In this document: in pieces, positions 1-8,581 of the stretch
Position numbering within the stretch: the stretch's first letter is position 1
Layout of the letters: each line of letters starts with the position of its first letter
Origin: an uncultured Mycoplasmataceae bacterium
Lineage (GTDB): Bacteria > Bacillota_I > Bacilli_A > Mycoplasmatales > Hepatoplasmataceae
DNA: 37,620 nucleotides
Direction of reading: 5' to 3'
Assembly (NCBI GenBank): GCA_947313745.1
Contig: CAMZNG010000020.1
Span: 1 to 37,620 of the forward strand
Translations under genes and position numbers: made by a program
Notes under the pieces: generated by a model
Databases searched by the model: none
Told to the model about the DNA's origin: nothing
What the model saw: the letters and a program-made list of their open reading frames with translations, nothing else

Positions 1-1
1 A

Positions 2-394
2 TCATTAAAGAATGCTCAAGACTTTAGTTATGTTAATGGTTCTCTTGGAACAATAATAAAACTAAATGAAAACTCTGTGACTGTACAATTTGATAATGGA
101 GTAAGAACAATAATAACCAAGGAAAAATGAGAGAGTATAAATCTTGATGGTGAAGTAATTTCAACTTTTGAACAAATACCCTTAAAACTTGCTTATGCAT
201 TAACAATACATAAATCTCAAGGAATGTCAATTGATAGTTTAACTATTGATTGTTCAAATATATTTGAAGAAGGTCAATTTTATGTCGCAATATCTAGAGC
301 AACAAATAGTGAAAAATTAAAACTTCTTGGCTTTGAAAGAAAACATATAAACTCAAATAAAAAGGCTATTAGTTTTTATAAAAGCTTTATTTAA
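2..394 (+). CDS. PIF1-like DNA helicase, C-terminal part (5' end outside window)
   Basis: The frame is open from the window edge to TAA and gives 130 residues, with one in-frame TGA (Trp, near 128). It matches the C-terminal end of superfamily 1B helicases of the PIF1/RecD type. A small beta-rich segment (VNGSLGTI ... VQFDNG) is followed by motif V (AYALTIHKSQGMSID) and motif VI (GQFYVAISRA), which contribute to ATP binding and DNA translocation. Such enzymes unwind DNA 5' to 3' and resolve forks or structured DNA. The Walker motifs must lie upstream of the window. The stop overlaps by 8 bp the stop of the convergent nadV gene, with no obvious terminator between them. The superfamily assignment is firm; PIF1 rather than another RecD-like subfamily is a judgement from the last 100 residues. 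Confidence 0.8.
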
Positions 395-1805
395 TTAGAT
401 TGTCTTTTGAGTTAAACTCTTCTATTGATATATTATCTTTAAGGATTATTTTATCATTATCCATAAATAAACCAACTAATCCTTTGTGTGATTTTTTGTT
501 AGGATTTGTAATTGGATCTTTTTCCATTGACATTCTCTTTCCATCAATAACTATACTCGTTGCTTTAAATACAAATCCAAAAGTATCTCTATTATTATTT
601 TGATAAAGCGTTGCCCCTAACCCAAAGACAATATTTTCTGTTGAATATCCTAAATTCTCGATTCCTTTGAGCAAGTCTTGAATAGTATCGAAATTCATTG
701 AATCTCCATATATAAGTCCAACCTTATTATTTATAACTTTATATCCTTTTGAATTTATTGTTGATCCAAAATGCTTATCAAGCAATCTTAAAACACCTTG
801 TTTTTCAAGTTTGTTTTTTGATTTTTTATTTCCACAAACAATTTTCAACGGATCTCCTGAATCAGGTCTTATTACTAATTTACCATCCCTATTTTCAATT
901 TCTTTCTTTAAAGATGGAATAATTGAATCTAACACATTCCATAGATCCCATGTGTCTGAAACTATTGATAATAATCCTTTGGGATATGATTCAATTAATT
1001 TTTTATAAGCATCTTTTTCCTTTTCTTTTCCAAAGGACATCATAACAGAATGTTCAGTGGCTGGAACCGATGTCCCCAGTCTCCCAAAATGCTTCTCAAA
1101 CTCAACTATTGAAGTTAGTGTTGATGATCCCTGGAAATTAGCCAAATGACCTATCCCACTTAGCAATCCTGATTCACTACCTGACATACCCCTATAAGAA
1201 AAGTCTGTTCCTTGATAAAATGAAAAATCTTTATTGTCAGAAGTTTTTTCTAATCATTCATCAAAAATTTTTTTAAGATTATATGAAATCGTTGCAGAGG
1301 TAACAAGCGGTCAGACACAAGTTAATAAATATGATTCTATATAGTTTGTCATTCAAAAAAATTTTTGATCATTATTATAGATATTAATTATTGGAAATCC
1401 TATTGGTACTATAGTCCCATCATCAACTACCTTTATTTCTAAAGGTAGTTTCTTATTTTCTCAAAGATCATAAAATCTTTTAATATTGTATGAATCAAAA
1501 TTATGATATTTTATATTGAATTTCTCAAACTTTTCTAATACATCAGTCACTTCTTTTTTTGTTAAAGAAAAAAATATATCTCATTCATTTATAATTTTTT
1601 TCTTTATATAATTAAGTCCAAATACATAAATGTTATCCTTTATGTATTTATGATTTGATTTTCTTGTAGATAAATTTGAATAAATAAATTCTGTTTTATT
1701 TGGATATTGGTCTGCATGAACTAATTTATATCCATCAGTTTTTATCAAAATATCAAATGCTAATTCTTTTTTTGTTTTCATTTTCCTTATATATTGATTA
1801 TACAT
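387..1805 (-). CDS. nadV: Nicotinamide phosphoribosyltransferase (NAMPT/NadV type)
   Basis: The 472-residue product should make nicotinamide mononucleotide from nicotinamide and PRPP, the first step of NAD salvage. Family motifs appear in order: ILIKTDGYKLVHADQYP near the N terminus, TDFSYRGMSGSESG (NAMPT has DFGxRGVSS), VPATEHSVM, VIRPDSGDPL, GLIYGDSMN and DPITNPNKKSHKG. The EHS and RPDSG motifs fit NAMPT better than the nicotinate enzyme PncB. Several Trp residues are TGA codons. The start is uncertain: the first ATG (1805) has no Shine-Dalgarno, while Met9 (1781) has AAGGA very close upstream. The gene lies 18 nt downstream of mutM on the same strand and is probably co-transcribed with it. 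Using nicotinamide directly would let the cell skip the deamidase step. Confidence 0.88.
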
Positions 1806-1823
1806 TATATAAATTAATGCAAA

Positions 1824-2648
1824 TTATTTTGATTGACAATTTTCACAAAAAAATGTTCCTCTTCCACCAACGACTATTTTTGTTATTGTTGAATTACAAT
1901 CATAGCATTTCTCACCTTTTCTTTGATGAACCTTTAGATTTGATTGGTTTGTTCCTTTGACCCCCAATTGTGAAGTGAAACTTTTTATTGTAGTGCCTTT
2001 ATTTTTTATTGCAATATTAAAAATATTAATTGAGTTTTTTACAATTTCATTTACATCTTTTTTTGTTATATTAACCCCTTTTTTCTCAGGATGAATTTTT
2101 GTTGAAAATAACACTTCATCTACATAAATGTTTCCTAATCCAGAGATTATTGTTTGATCTAATAAAATAGTTTTAATATTGACATTCTTTTTCTTTATTT
2201 TTTTAAAGAGTAAATCAATGTCAATGTCAAATGGTTCGTTTGCAATTTTTGATAAAATGTCATTTTCTTCATAAGTGATGTCATTTGAAAATAAATCAAT
2301 TGTTGCAAACCTTCTAAAATCATTAAAAATAATTATGTTATTATTGGTTTCGATCTTTAAAATCATATGTTTATCATTCAAGTCAATTTGATCGTTGATT
2401 TTATATACATAAAATCTTCCTTCCATTCTTAAGTGAATAATAAGATAATTATTTGTAAACTTTATAATTAGATGTTTGGCTTTTCTATCAATTGATATTA
2501 TCTCTTGGTTAATCAAGACTTCTAAATCGCTTTTAGAAGAGTTTCTTAAATTCTTTAAATATTGTAATTTAATATTTTTTACTTTATCATTTATGATTTT
2601 ATTTTCTAGTGATCTTCTAACTGTTTCAACTTCGGGCAATTCTGGCAT
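1824..2648 (-). CDS. mutM: Formamidopyrimidine-DNA glycosylase (Fpg/MutM)
   Basis: This 274-residue bifunctional glycosylase/AP lyase removes 8-oxoguanine and formamidopyrimidines in base excision repair. The start is chosen at the ATG giving MPELPEVETVRRSL, because Pro2 is the catalytic nucleophile and Glu3 is also catalytic. A longer frame upstream would bury that proline. TAGGAGA lies 5 nt before the chosen ATG. Lys in the KAKHLII segment corresponds to the conserved beta-turn lysine. The C terminus carries the zinc finger, with Cys pairs CYDC and CENC spaced 16 residues apart, and the GGRGTFFC segment typical of Fpg. Family length is about 270-280, so it is complete. It contains no UGA codon. 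nadV follows 18 nt downstream. Confidence 0.96.
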   Translation of the reverse strand: MPELPEVETVRRSLENKIINDKVKNIKLQYLKNLRNSSKSDLEVLINQEIISIDRKAKHLIIKFTNNYLIIHLRMEGRFYVYKINDQIDLNDKHMILKIETNNNIIIFNDFRRFATIDLFSNDITYEENDILSKIANEPFDIDIDLLFKKIKKKNVNIKTILLDQTIISGLGNIYVDEVLFSTKIHPEKKGVNITKKDVNEIVKNSINIFNIAIKNKGTTIKSFTSQLGVKGTNQSNLKVHQRKGEKCYDCNSTITKIVVGGRGTFFCENCQSK

Positions 2649-2728
2649 AATATCTCCTAATAAAATGATACATAAAAAAACAAATACCCATATGAGCATT
2701 TGCCTTATTAATTATATTAATTTAATAA

Positions 2729-2878
2729 TTATTCAACTAATTCAAGTTTACCTTGGTGAATCATTGCTTTCATATATGAATTATGAGTGTCTTCGATTAC
2801 TTCACCTGGTTGATATTCTTTATTTCTTCATTCCATAGTTTTAAGAACTTTGAATTGAAATTTTTGATTGTTATCCAT
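2729..2878 (-). CDS. 49-residue protein of unknown function, phage-like small protein
   Basis: A short frame starts at ATG (MDNNQKFQFKVLKTMEW) with AAGGAT upstream and contains one in-frame TGA (Trp17). The pattern FKVLKTxxxxxxxYxPGEVIE...KAMIHQGKLE resembles many small phage and plasmid proteins that begin with a KVLKxF strand, have a YxxGDxxE turn and end in a short helix with GxIE. No function is known to me. It sits between the ArdC-like metallopeptidase and mutM with about 80 nt of free sequence on each side, unlike the tightly packed neighbours. A -10-like element and a small hairpin precede it, so it may have its own promoter. That it is coding is inferred from the frame, the ribosome site and the Trp TGA. 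Confidence 0.6.
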
Positions 2879-2891
2879 TTTTATCCTTTAT

Positions 2892-2938
2892 GTAATTGGT
2901 TGCCATATTCAAAAAGGTAACCTAAATTAATTATATAT
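2892..2938 (-). promoter_or_regulatory. Putative promoter and leader hairpin of the 49-residue gene
   Basis: On the minus strand a TATATATAATTAAT stretch (about 2927-2940) could supply a -10 element. Just after it, GGTTACC (2916-2922) can pair with GGCAACC (2898-2904) as a 7-bp stem with one G-T wobble and an 11-nt loop. The Shine-Dalgarno AAGGAT follows before the ATG at 2878. There is no T-run directly after the stem, so a leader structure is more likely than a terminator. The assignment is weak because the region is extremely AT-rich. Confidence 0.3.
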
Positions 2939-2956
2939 ATAAAAAAAGGAAAAACA

Positions 2957-3556
2957 CTAATTAAAACCACTATTTTTTAAAATTATTTTTGATATGAATT
3001 CATAAGAGTTATTTATTTGTTTTCACATCTCAATAATTTTTTTATCAGAGAATTTTGCATTTTTGATTCACCTTTCAATATATTCTTCTTGTTTCCACTT
3101 GTAATTTGAAGGTAAATCTCTTGCTTTTATACCTCCAACAAAAGAGTATAGCAATGATTGAGCAACTGTTTCTGCCACATATTCCTTTTGTGGAGTAGAT
3201 AGTTTTATCTTGTTTAACTCTTGATTGTTATGGTTATTTACTAAGTGGGTTAATTCATGAAAGTAAACATGAACTTGATTTATAAAGTTTATGTCTTTTC
3301 TTATTTTTAAATTCCTAGATAATATTTTTATTTCTCCTAAACTAGTTCTAATCTTCTTTTGAGTAAGTGCTCCCTCTCTAGAGTTTCCTCTTCTTTCAAA
3401 TTTGAACTGCGTATTAAAAAAATCTAATATTTCTAATGTGTGAGGAAGCAAACTTGTTTCAAAGGATTCATAATCATTTAAATAGTTAAAGTATATTTCC
3501 TTTGTAGAAATATATTTTTTGTATCTATCCAAAAGAATTCTTGTTCTATTTTCCAT
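2957..3556 (-). CDS. ArdC-like zinc metallopeptidase domain protein
   Basis: The frame gives 199 residues with two in-frame TGA (Trp) codons near the C terminus. A zincin motif, FHELTHLVNN (HExxH), is followed about 30 residues later by KEYVAETVAQSLL, whose Glu would be the third zinc ligand. Further on come YIERWIKN and a helix ending NNSYEFI. This order (HELxH, then YxxEExVAE, then YIxxWL, then a final I-rich helix) is that of the C-terminal metallopeptidase domain of ArdC-type antirestriction proteins from plasmids and phages. The N-terminal ssDNA-binding ArdC domain is absent; instead there are about 100 unrecognised residues. The gene starts 7 nt after rsgA. Its role is unknown; it could be a domesticated mobile-element protease. 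An ImmA/IrrE-type protease is the main alternative. Confidence 0.6.
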
Positions 3557-3563
3557 TTTTGTT

Positions 3564-4427
3564 TTAATCTAATTCCTCTAATAATTTTTTATAGTTAATC
3601 ATTGTTCTTTCAGAATATGTTTGTTTTTTTATATTGCATCCTTTTTCATTGCTATGTTGACAATTATTAAATTTACAATTATTTGCAAATTGTTCAAAAT
3701 TGAAAAAATTTCAACATATTAAGCTCTTATCTAATTCTTTTATGTCTAATGATGAAAAACCTGGTGTATCAACAATATATGAGTTAGGGAAAATTTCAAA
3801 GGCTTCTGAATGTCTTGTTGTATGTTTTCCTCTTCCTAAAACCTTAGATATTTCACCTGTTTTTAAATTAAATTTATCATTTAAAAAATTCAATAAAGTT
3901 GATTTCCCCACTCCTGTTTGCCCAGTGATGATTGATAATTTATCTTTTGTTCAATTTTTAAGATTAACCATCTCTTCTTTTTCTAGTGATTTTCCATAAG
4001 TAATAATCACCTTAAAATTAGCATCTTTATACTCATCAATTATTTTCTTATGATCTTTTGAAATTCCTAAATCTCCTTTTGTAAAAATTAATATAGGCTT
4101 AATACTTCTTGATTGAAATATAGTTATCAACTTATCTAAATAATAATCATTTAAATTCGGTTCAGTGATTGAAGTAACAAGTATTACATTATCGACATTT
4201 GATATGTTAGGTCTTTGAAATTCATTTTTTCTTTCAAATAATTTTGTTATTGTATTTAATTCTTCTCTTCCGGTTTTATTCTCATTAACTTGAATTTCAA
4301 CAATATCTCCAACAATTATTTTAATATTAGATTTTCTAAAAATACCTAAAGGTTTAGCATTAAAAGTATCATTTTTAACTAATACTCTATAATTTCCTCC
4401 TGATGAATAAATTACTCTGCCTATCAT
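3564..4427 (-). CDS. rsgA: Ribosome small-subunit-dependent GTPase RsgA
   Basis: This 287-residue protein acts late in 30S ribosomal subunit maturation, hydrolysing GTP on the ribosome. It begins with an OB-fold ([17 protein letters not shown]). The GTPase is circularly permuted, as in the YlqF/YawG group: G4 (FTKGD) comes first, then G1 (GQTGVGKST), then G3 (DTPGFSS). The C terminus has the zinc site, with C, C, H and C in the segment [15 protein letters not shown]. Two Trp codons are TGA, which split the apparent frame. It lies downstream of the kinase and phosphatase genes, a neighbourhood also found in other mollicutes and firmicutes, where RsgA is a known substrate of PrkC-type kinases. 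Length and all motifs are complete. Confidence 0.95.
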
Positions 4428-4475
4428 ATCTTAATTATATATAATTAATACTTTCATATCGAATAAGAGTTTCTA

Positions 4476-5492
4476 TTAATGGTGTATGACTAAAAATATT
4501 GTCCCAGCAATTAATGCTAATAATACTATTGAACTAATTATTGTTAATATTATTATTTGTTTTTTCATTGATTTTTCTGAGTGTTCTTCACTCTCATCTT
4601 CATAGTATCCTTGCATTTCAGATATAGGTTTTCCACTATTAAGTGAGTTTAAATCTTTTAAAACATCTTCTGTTGTTTGATATCTATCACTTGGTTCTCT
4701 TTCAATCATCTTCATAACAAGATGATTTAATTCTTGCGATATAGTTGCATCAATATCTTTTGGACTAACAACAGGTTTATATACAATTTTTGATGCTAAA
4801 TCATTATTTCTTTCAGAAGCATTTTCAATTTCTCTATTTTCCTTAAAAGGTTTTATACCAGTAAGAAGTTGATAAAATAAAATTCCTAATGAATATATAT
4901 CTGTTTTTTCATTAGCTTTTTTGTGAGTGTCTAGAATTATTTCAGGTGCAAGATAAGAAATTGTTCCAATCACTGACCCTTGCCTTGTAAGGTTTTGATC
5001 TTCATCGAATTGAATGATTCCAAAATCAAGTAATTTTACATTATCATCTACTGTTATATGAATATTATCTGTTTTTATATCTCTGTGGTAAACTTTGTGA
5101 GAATGCACTTCATTTAAAGCAGATAATATTTGTTTAATATACTTTAATGATTGTTCTCTACTAATATAATCTTTTTTATCGATTTTTTCTTTTAATGTTT
5201 TACCTTCAACATATTCCATTACTATTATATTAATATCATCTACTTTTATATATTCATAAAAATCAACAATATTTTTATGTTTTAAATTTGAAAGGACTTT
5301 TGCTTCCATATAAAATCTTTTCTTATAATTAGACATTGTTTGATTAGGGTTAGAAGTTTTCAAAGCAACATTTCTTTCTTTTTTCTTATCATATGCAAGG
5401 AATACTTTCCCAGCTCCTCCTTCACCAATTAACTTCTTAATTTCATATCTATCATTTATTACTTCATTTTCTAAGTTATCTCATTTAATCAT
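4476..5492 (-). CDS. prkC: Membrane-anchored Hanks-type serine/threonine protein kinase
   Basis: The 338-residue product starts at ATG 5492 (MIKWDNLENEV; Trp4 is TGA), with AAAGGA inside the end of the phosphatase gene. It shows the glycine loop GEGGAG (23-28), catalytic Lys45 in NVALK, the HRDIKTDN catalytic loop (136-143) and DFG (156-158), so it should be active. A single transmembrane helix occupies about 311-336 at the very C terminus. The extracellular PASTA repeats of firmicute PrkC/StkP are missing, so it cannot sense muropeptides that way, which fits a cell without a wall. The phosphatase lies 3 nt upstream and is its natural antagonist. Substrates are not shown by the sequence; in mycoplasmas such kinases act on cytadherence and housekeeping proteins. 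Confidence 0.93.
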
Positions 5493-5495
5493 ATT

Positions 5496-6260
5496 CTATT
5501 TTCCTTTTTGTTTTTTTTCTTTATTTTTTTTATAGTTAATCAAAATAAATGTCATATTATCATTTGAATTATTATTATATGCTTTTTCAATTATTGCATC
5601 AACTTTTTCTTCCATAGTTTTAGAATTTGATTTAATTATTTTCATAAGTGAAATATCAGATATATAATTATGTACTCCATCAGTTGACATAAGTATATAT
5701 CCATTATCGCTAACTAATTTAGTTAAAAAGAAATCTGCATTAGTATTTTTATTTGGTCCTAAAGATGAAGTAAGCATATTTGATTGTCCTTTATAATGAG
5801 CAAATCTGGGGTCTATTTCTGCTAAAGTTGCTAAGTTATGATCTATTGTTATTTTATTAATATCTTTTTTAATAAATGACTGAGTTCTAGAATCTCCAAT
5901 ATTAATAGTAAATAATGAATCTTTCGAAAAGATATTCATATTAAGTGTTGTTCCCATATCATTATATTCTGGAAACTCAACACCTATTCTTTTAAGGTCT
6001 TTTTGAAAGACTCTTATTTTTGTTAATAAAAACACTTTTGCTTCTTCACTACTGTAATTATTAAAATTGACTTCAATCAATTCTTTCTTAATCATTTTAA
6101 CAACAGCCTTCGATGCCATCTCTCCACCTTTATGTCCACCCATTCCATCTGCAATTATTGCAATTAAGTTTCCAAAATTATTAACAAAAATTAAAAAACT
6201 ATCCTCGTTTTTTGGTCTTCTTCCTTTTTCGGTTGATCCATAATAATCTAATTTGTACAT
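5496..6260 (-). CDS. prpC: PP2C-family protein phosphatase
   Basis: The 254-residue metal-dependent Ser/Thr phosphatase of the PPM/PP2C type should reverse the action of the kinase encoded immediately downstream. Visible metal-binding motifs are RPKNEDS (Asp20), ADGMGGH (Asp38-Gly39), a GDSR segment in the middle, and MSTDGVHNYIS followed by NDNMTFI. The N terminus MYKLDYYGSTEKGRRPKNED is typical of PrpC/Stp1. No membrane segment is visible, so it is cytoplasmic. The gene starts directly after the gmk stop and the kinase starts 3 nt after its own stop, implying translational coupling of the pair. Confidence 0.94.
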   Translation of the reverse strand: MYKLDYYGSTEKGRRPKNEDSFLIFVNNFGNLIAIIADGMGGHKGGEMASKAVVKMIKKELIEVNFNNYSSEEAKVFLLTKIRVFQKDLKRIGVEFPEYNDMGTTLNMNIFSKDSLFTINIGDSRTQSFIKKDINKITIDHNLATLAEIDPRFAHYKGQSNMLTSSLGPNKNTNADFFLTKLVSDNGYILMSTDGVHNYISDISLMKIIKSNSKTMEEKVDAIIEKAYNNNSNDNMTFILINYKKNKEKKQKGK

Positions 6261-6830
6261 TTATATCTCTTTACTAATTATATCTTTTATTTTGCTCACA
6301 GTGTCATTAACATTATTATTTATTACATTATACTTAAACACTTCTTTATTGTTAGCAAACTTAATTTCTTCCTTTGCTCTTTTAACTCTTTGTTCAATTT
6401 CCTCTTTTGATTCTGTGCCTCTTAAAATTAATCTTTCTTCCAATTCTTTAATTGAAGGTGGAGAAAGAAATATTGTTATTGCATCAGTCATTTTTTGAAT
6501 TGCTTGTTTAACCCCTAAAATTTCTATTTCAAGAAAAACATTTTTTCCTTTTTCTAACATTTTGTTTACAGAATCTATGGGTGTTCCATAATAATTATCA
6601 ACATATTCTGCTCATTCTAAAAATTTATTTTCCATAATTCATTTTTCAAATTTTGGTTTAGTTAAAAAATAATAGTTTTTCCCTTCAATTTCATTTTCTC
6701 TTTTTTCTCTTGTGGTAGCAGAAACTGAAAAATGAAAGTTAAATTTTGGATCATTTATAAGTTCTTTACCCACAGTTCCTTTTCCTGAACCTGATGGTCC
6801 ACAAAAAATTACTAATTTACCCCTTTTCAT
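6261..6830 (-). CDS. gmk: Guanylate kinase
   Basis: The 189-residue enzyme phosphorylates GMP/dGMP to GDP/dGDP with ATP, needed for guanine nucleotide salvage. The P-loop GPSGSGKGT lies at 11-19, followed by [21 protein letters not shown], the GMP-binding region, and [18 protein letters not shown] codons encode Trp in the [10 protein letters not shown] stretch and split the apparent frame in two. The C-terminal half includes the ILGVKQAI and [15 protein letters not shown] segments typical of GMK. The start overlaps the stop of coaD by 4 bp (ATGA) and the stop abuts the phosphatase start. Length is as expected. Confidence 0.95.
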
Positions 6831-7300
6831 AAAATCTCTACATCCTTTCTAATGCATTCAGGAACCATATCATCAATACTTTTATTTTCGATTAATAAAT
6901 CTCTTATTTTTGTTGATGAGGAATCTTTATCCAAGACAACAACATAATGGAAAATTAATTCATCATTTATATCAAGATATTTTTCAGCAAGGTTTTCCTC
7001 ATACTTTGTTAAGTTTTTTGTTTTTAATCCTCTAACAATAACATTGATTCCCATCTCTTTTGCTATTGTGGGAGTTAATTTCCCTGGTTCTTGAATAAGT
7101 ACATTAATATTTTTTAAGCCCAAATCTTCAATAACTTTTTCAACAATCTTTTTTCTAGTTTTTAAAGTTTGTGTATAAGTTTTACTTTCATTATTTGCAA
7201 TAAGAATTGAAAATTCTTTATACTCACTTGCAGCACATTTGATAATTTCAATGTGTCCGTTATGTATTGGGTTAAATGATCCTGGGAATATTGCTTTCAT
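6827..7300 (-). CDS. coaD: Pantetheine-phosphate adenylyltransferase
   Basis: The 157-residue nucleotidyltransferase should convert 4'-phosphopantetheine and ATP to dephospho-CoA, the penultimate step of CoA synthesis. It has the phosphate-binding motif [12 protein letters not shown] (5-16), with Asn where most CoaD proteins have Asp, then [23 protein letters not shown], matching the CoaD RGL...Y/E region, and SSSTKIRDL near the C terminus. Length is the family norm. The nicotinate-nucleotide enzyme NadD is the alternative, but the length and the RGL motif favour CoaD. It sits 1 nt after rsmD, a common rsmD-coaD pairing in bacteria, and overlaps gmk by 4 bp. Confidence 0.88.
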   Translation of the reverse strand: MKAIFPGSFNPIHNGHIEIIKCAASEYKEFSILIANNESKTYTQTLKTRKKIVEKVIEDLGLKNINVLIQEPGKLTPTIAKEMGINVIVRGLKTKNLTKYEENLAEKYLDINDELIFHYVVVLDKDSSSTKIRDLLIENKSIDDMVPECIRKDVEIL

Positions 7301-7301
7301 A

Positions 7302-7844
7302 TTATTTTTTACTTATTATAAGTATATCTTTCTCTCCCAAAGTTCTACTATTTTTTATTATAAATTTATCTAAAGATGAAATTTTTGTTCTCCTTGGTTT
7401 TTCAATAACAATAATTCCATCATCTTCAAGAACTTCTTTATTATAAATAAATTCTAATGCTTCATCATAATATTTTTCAGAAATAAATGGAGGATCAAGA
7501 AATATTAGGTTTGGTTTAAAAGAATTATTTTTTAATGCAATTCTAAAATCAACTTTAAAAACTTTAAAGTTATTTTTGTCCAATTCAAAATTATCAATAT
7601 TTTTTTGAATTGCTTTGACTGAATGAATATTATTATCTGATCATGTGACTGCTTTTGCTCCCAAGGACATTGATTCAAAACCTAGTAAACCTGTTCCAGC
7701 AAATAAATCCATAACTTTTGTTTCTGAATTTATTTCAATTAAATTAAAAATTATTGATTTAGCCATAGATTGGGTTGGTCTCATTTTTTCGTTTTTACCT
7801 ATTATAATATTTCTTCTCTTAAATTTCCCAAAATTTATTTTCAT
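7302..7844 (-). CDS. rsmD: 16S rRNA (guanine966-N2)-methyltransferase RsmD
   Basis: The 180-residue SAM-dependent methyltransferase modifies G966 of 16S rRNA on the assembled small subunit. Motifs: RPTQSMAKSIIFNLI near the N terminus (RPTxxxxRExLFNxL in the family), SAM-binding DLFAGTGLLGFESMSLGA, and the catalytic FLDPPF (DPPY/F class). One TGA codes Trp after AKAVT, where the family usually has Val/Phe-Glu. The C terminus IIVIEKPRRTKIS fits the family. coaD follows after 1 nt, which supports the assignment. It is the first gene of the minus-strand block and is divergent from def. Confidence 0.92.
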
Positions 7845-7936
7845 ACTTAATTTTATATATAAATTAATTTATCATTCTTTTTTTAAAAACTTTTAAAAAA
7901 GTATATATAATTTATATATTATAAATTATAAATAAT
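7845..7936. promoter_or_regulatory. Divergent intergenic region between rsmD and def
   Basis: This 92-nt stretch separates the divergent rsmD and def genes and must carry both promoters. It is almost pure A/T, with overlapping TATATAAT-like and TATAAA-like -10 candidates (for example 7905-7912 and 7927-7932) that cannot be told apart by eye. No Shine-Dalgarno precedes the def ATG, so the def transcript may be leaderless. If the TATAAA at 7927-7932 is the -10, transcription would begin at or next to the ATG. Confidence 0.45.
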
Positions 7937-8530
7937 ATGTCAAATAATAAAAAAATTAATACTAAAAAATTAAATAGAATATCATATAGCGACATTATTA
8001 AAGAAGATAATCCAATTTTAAGAGAAGTTTCTAAAGAAGTAATTTGACCTCTTTCGAAAGAAGACTTAACAATTATGAATCAAATGATTGATTATGTTAG
8101 ATCTTCACAAGATGATGAAGAATCAGAAACTAGAGAACTTAGATCAGCATATGGAATAAGTGCAATACAATTAGGACATCCAAAAAAAATGATGTATGTT
8201 AGATTAGAAAACAACCAAGGATTTGGTGCAGAGGAATTTGCATTAATTAACCCAAAAATTGTTAGTCTTTCAGAAAAGAAAGGTGCTTTAGAAGAAGGTG
8301 AAGGTTGTTTATCTGTTGATAGAGATATTGAAGGATTTGTAGTAAGATCATTTTCAGTAAAAATTGTTGCAATTGACCACTTCACAGAAAGAGAAGTTGA
8401 GATTGAAGCATTTGGATTAACTTCAATTGTTTTGCAACATGAAATGGATCACCTTTCAGGAATAATGTTTTTTGATAGAATTAATAAATTGAATCCAAAA
8501 GCAATTGATCCAAAAGTTACAATTATATAG
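7937..8530 (+). CDS. def: Peptide deformylase
   Basis: The 197-residue Fe/Zn hydrolase removes the formyl group from the initiator methionine of new proteins. The three family motifs are present: GISAIQLG at 73-80 (family GxxxAxxQ), EGCLS at 122-126 with metal ligand Cys124, and QHEMDHL at 167-173 with HExxH-type ligands. The start at 7937 is upstream of an in-frame TGA (Trp in VIWPLS) and keeps the conserved DNPILREVSKEV segment; a start at 8075 would lose it. The longer form with an insertion between motif 1 and the N terminus is typical of Gram-positive type 2 deformylases. No ribosome-binding site is visible. RNase J follows 51 nt downstream. Confidence 0.94.
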
Positions 8531-8581
8531 TTATTATTTTATTTATTATTAATCAATATATTTTATATTAAAGGATAAAAG

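Noticed and set aside
400-603. Plus-strand open frames of 60-150 codons opposite nadV, pstB, the P-type ATPase and others.
   Set aside because: They are antisense shadows in low-complexity AT-rich DNA, without ribosome sites or recognisable domains.
387-1805. Many genes look broken by in-frame TGA, as if this were a field of pseudogenes.
   Set aside because: The interruptions fall where the families have Trp and a tRNA-Trp(UCA) is present; the frames are intact under code 4.
1824-2699. A mutM start 17 codons upstream giving a hydrophobic leader.
   Set aside because: Fpg needs Pro2 free at the N terminus, and a good ribosome site precedes the MPELPEVE start.
2900-2956. A CRISPR-like or attachment-site repeat near the ArdC-like gene.
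   Set aside because: Only one short inverted repeat is present, with no spaced copies and no direct repeats flanking the two accessory genes that I could find by eye.
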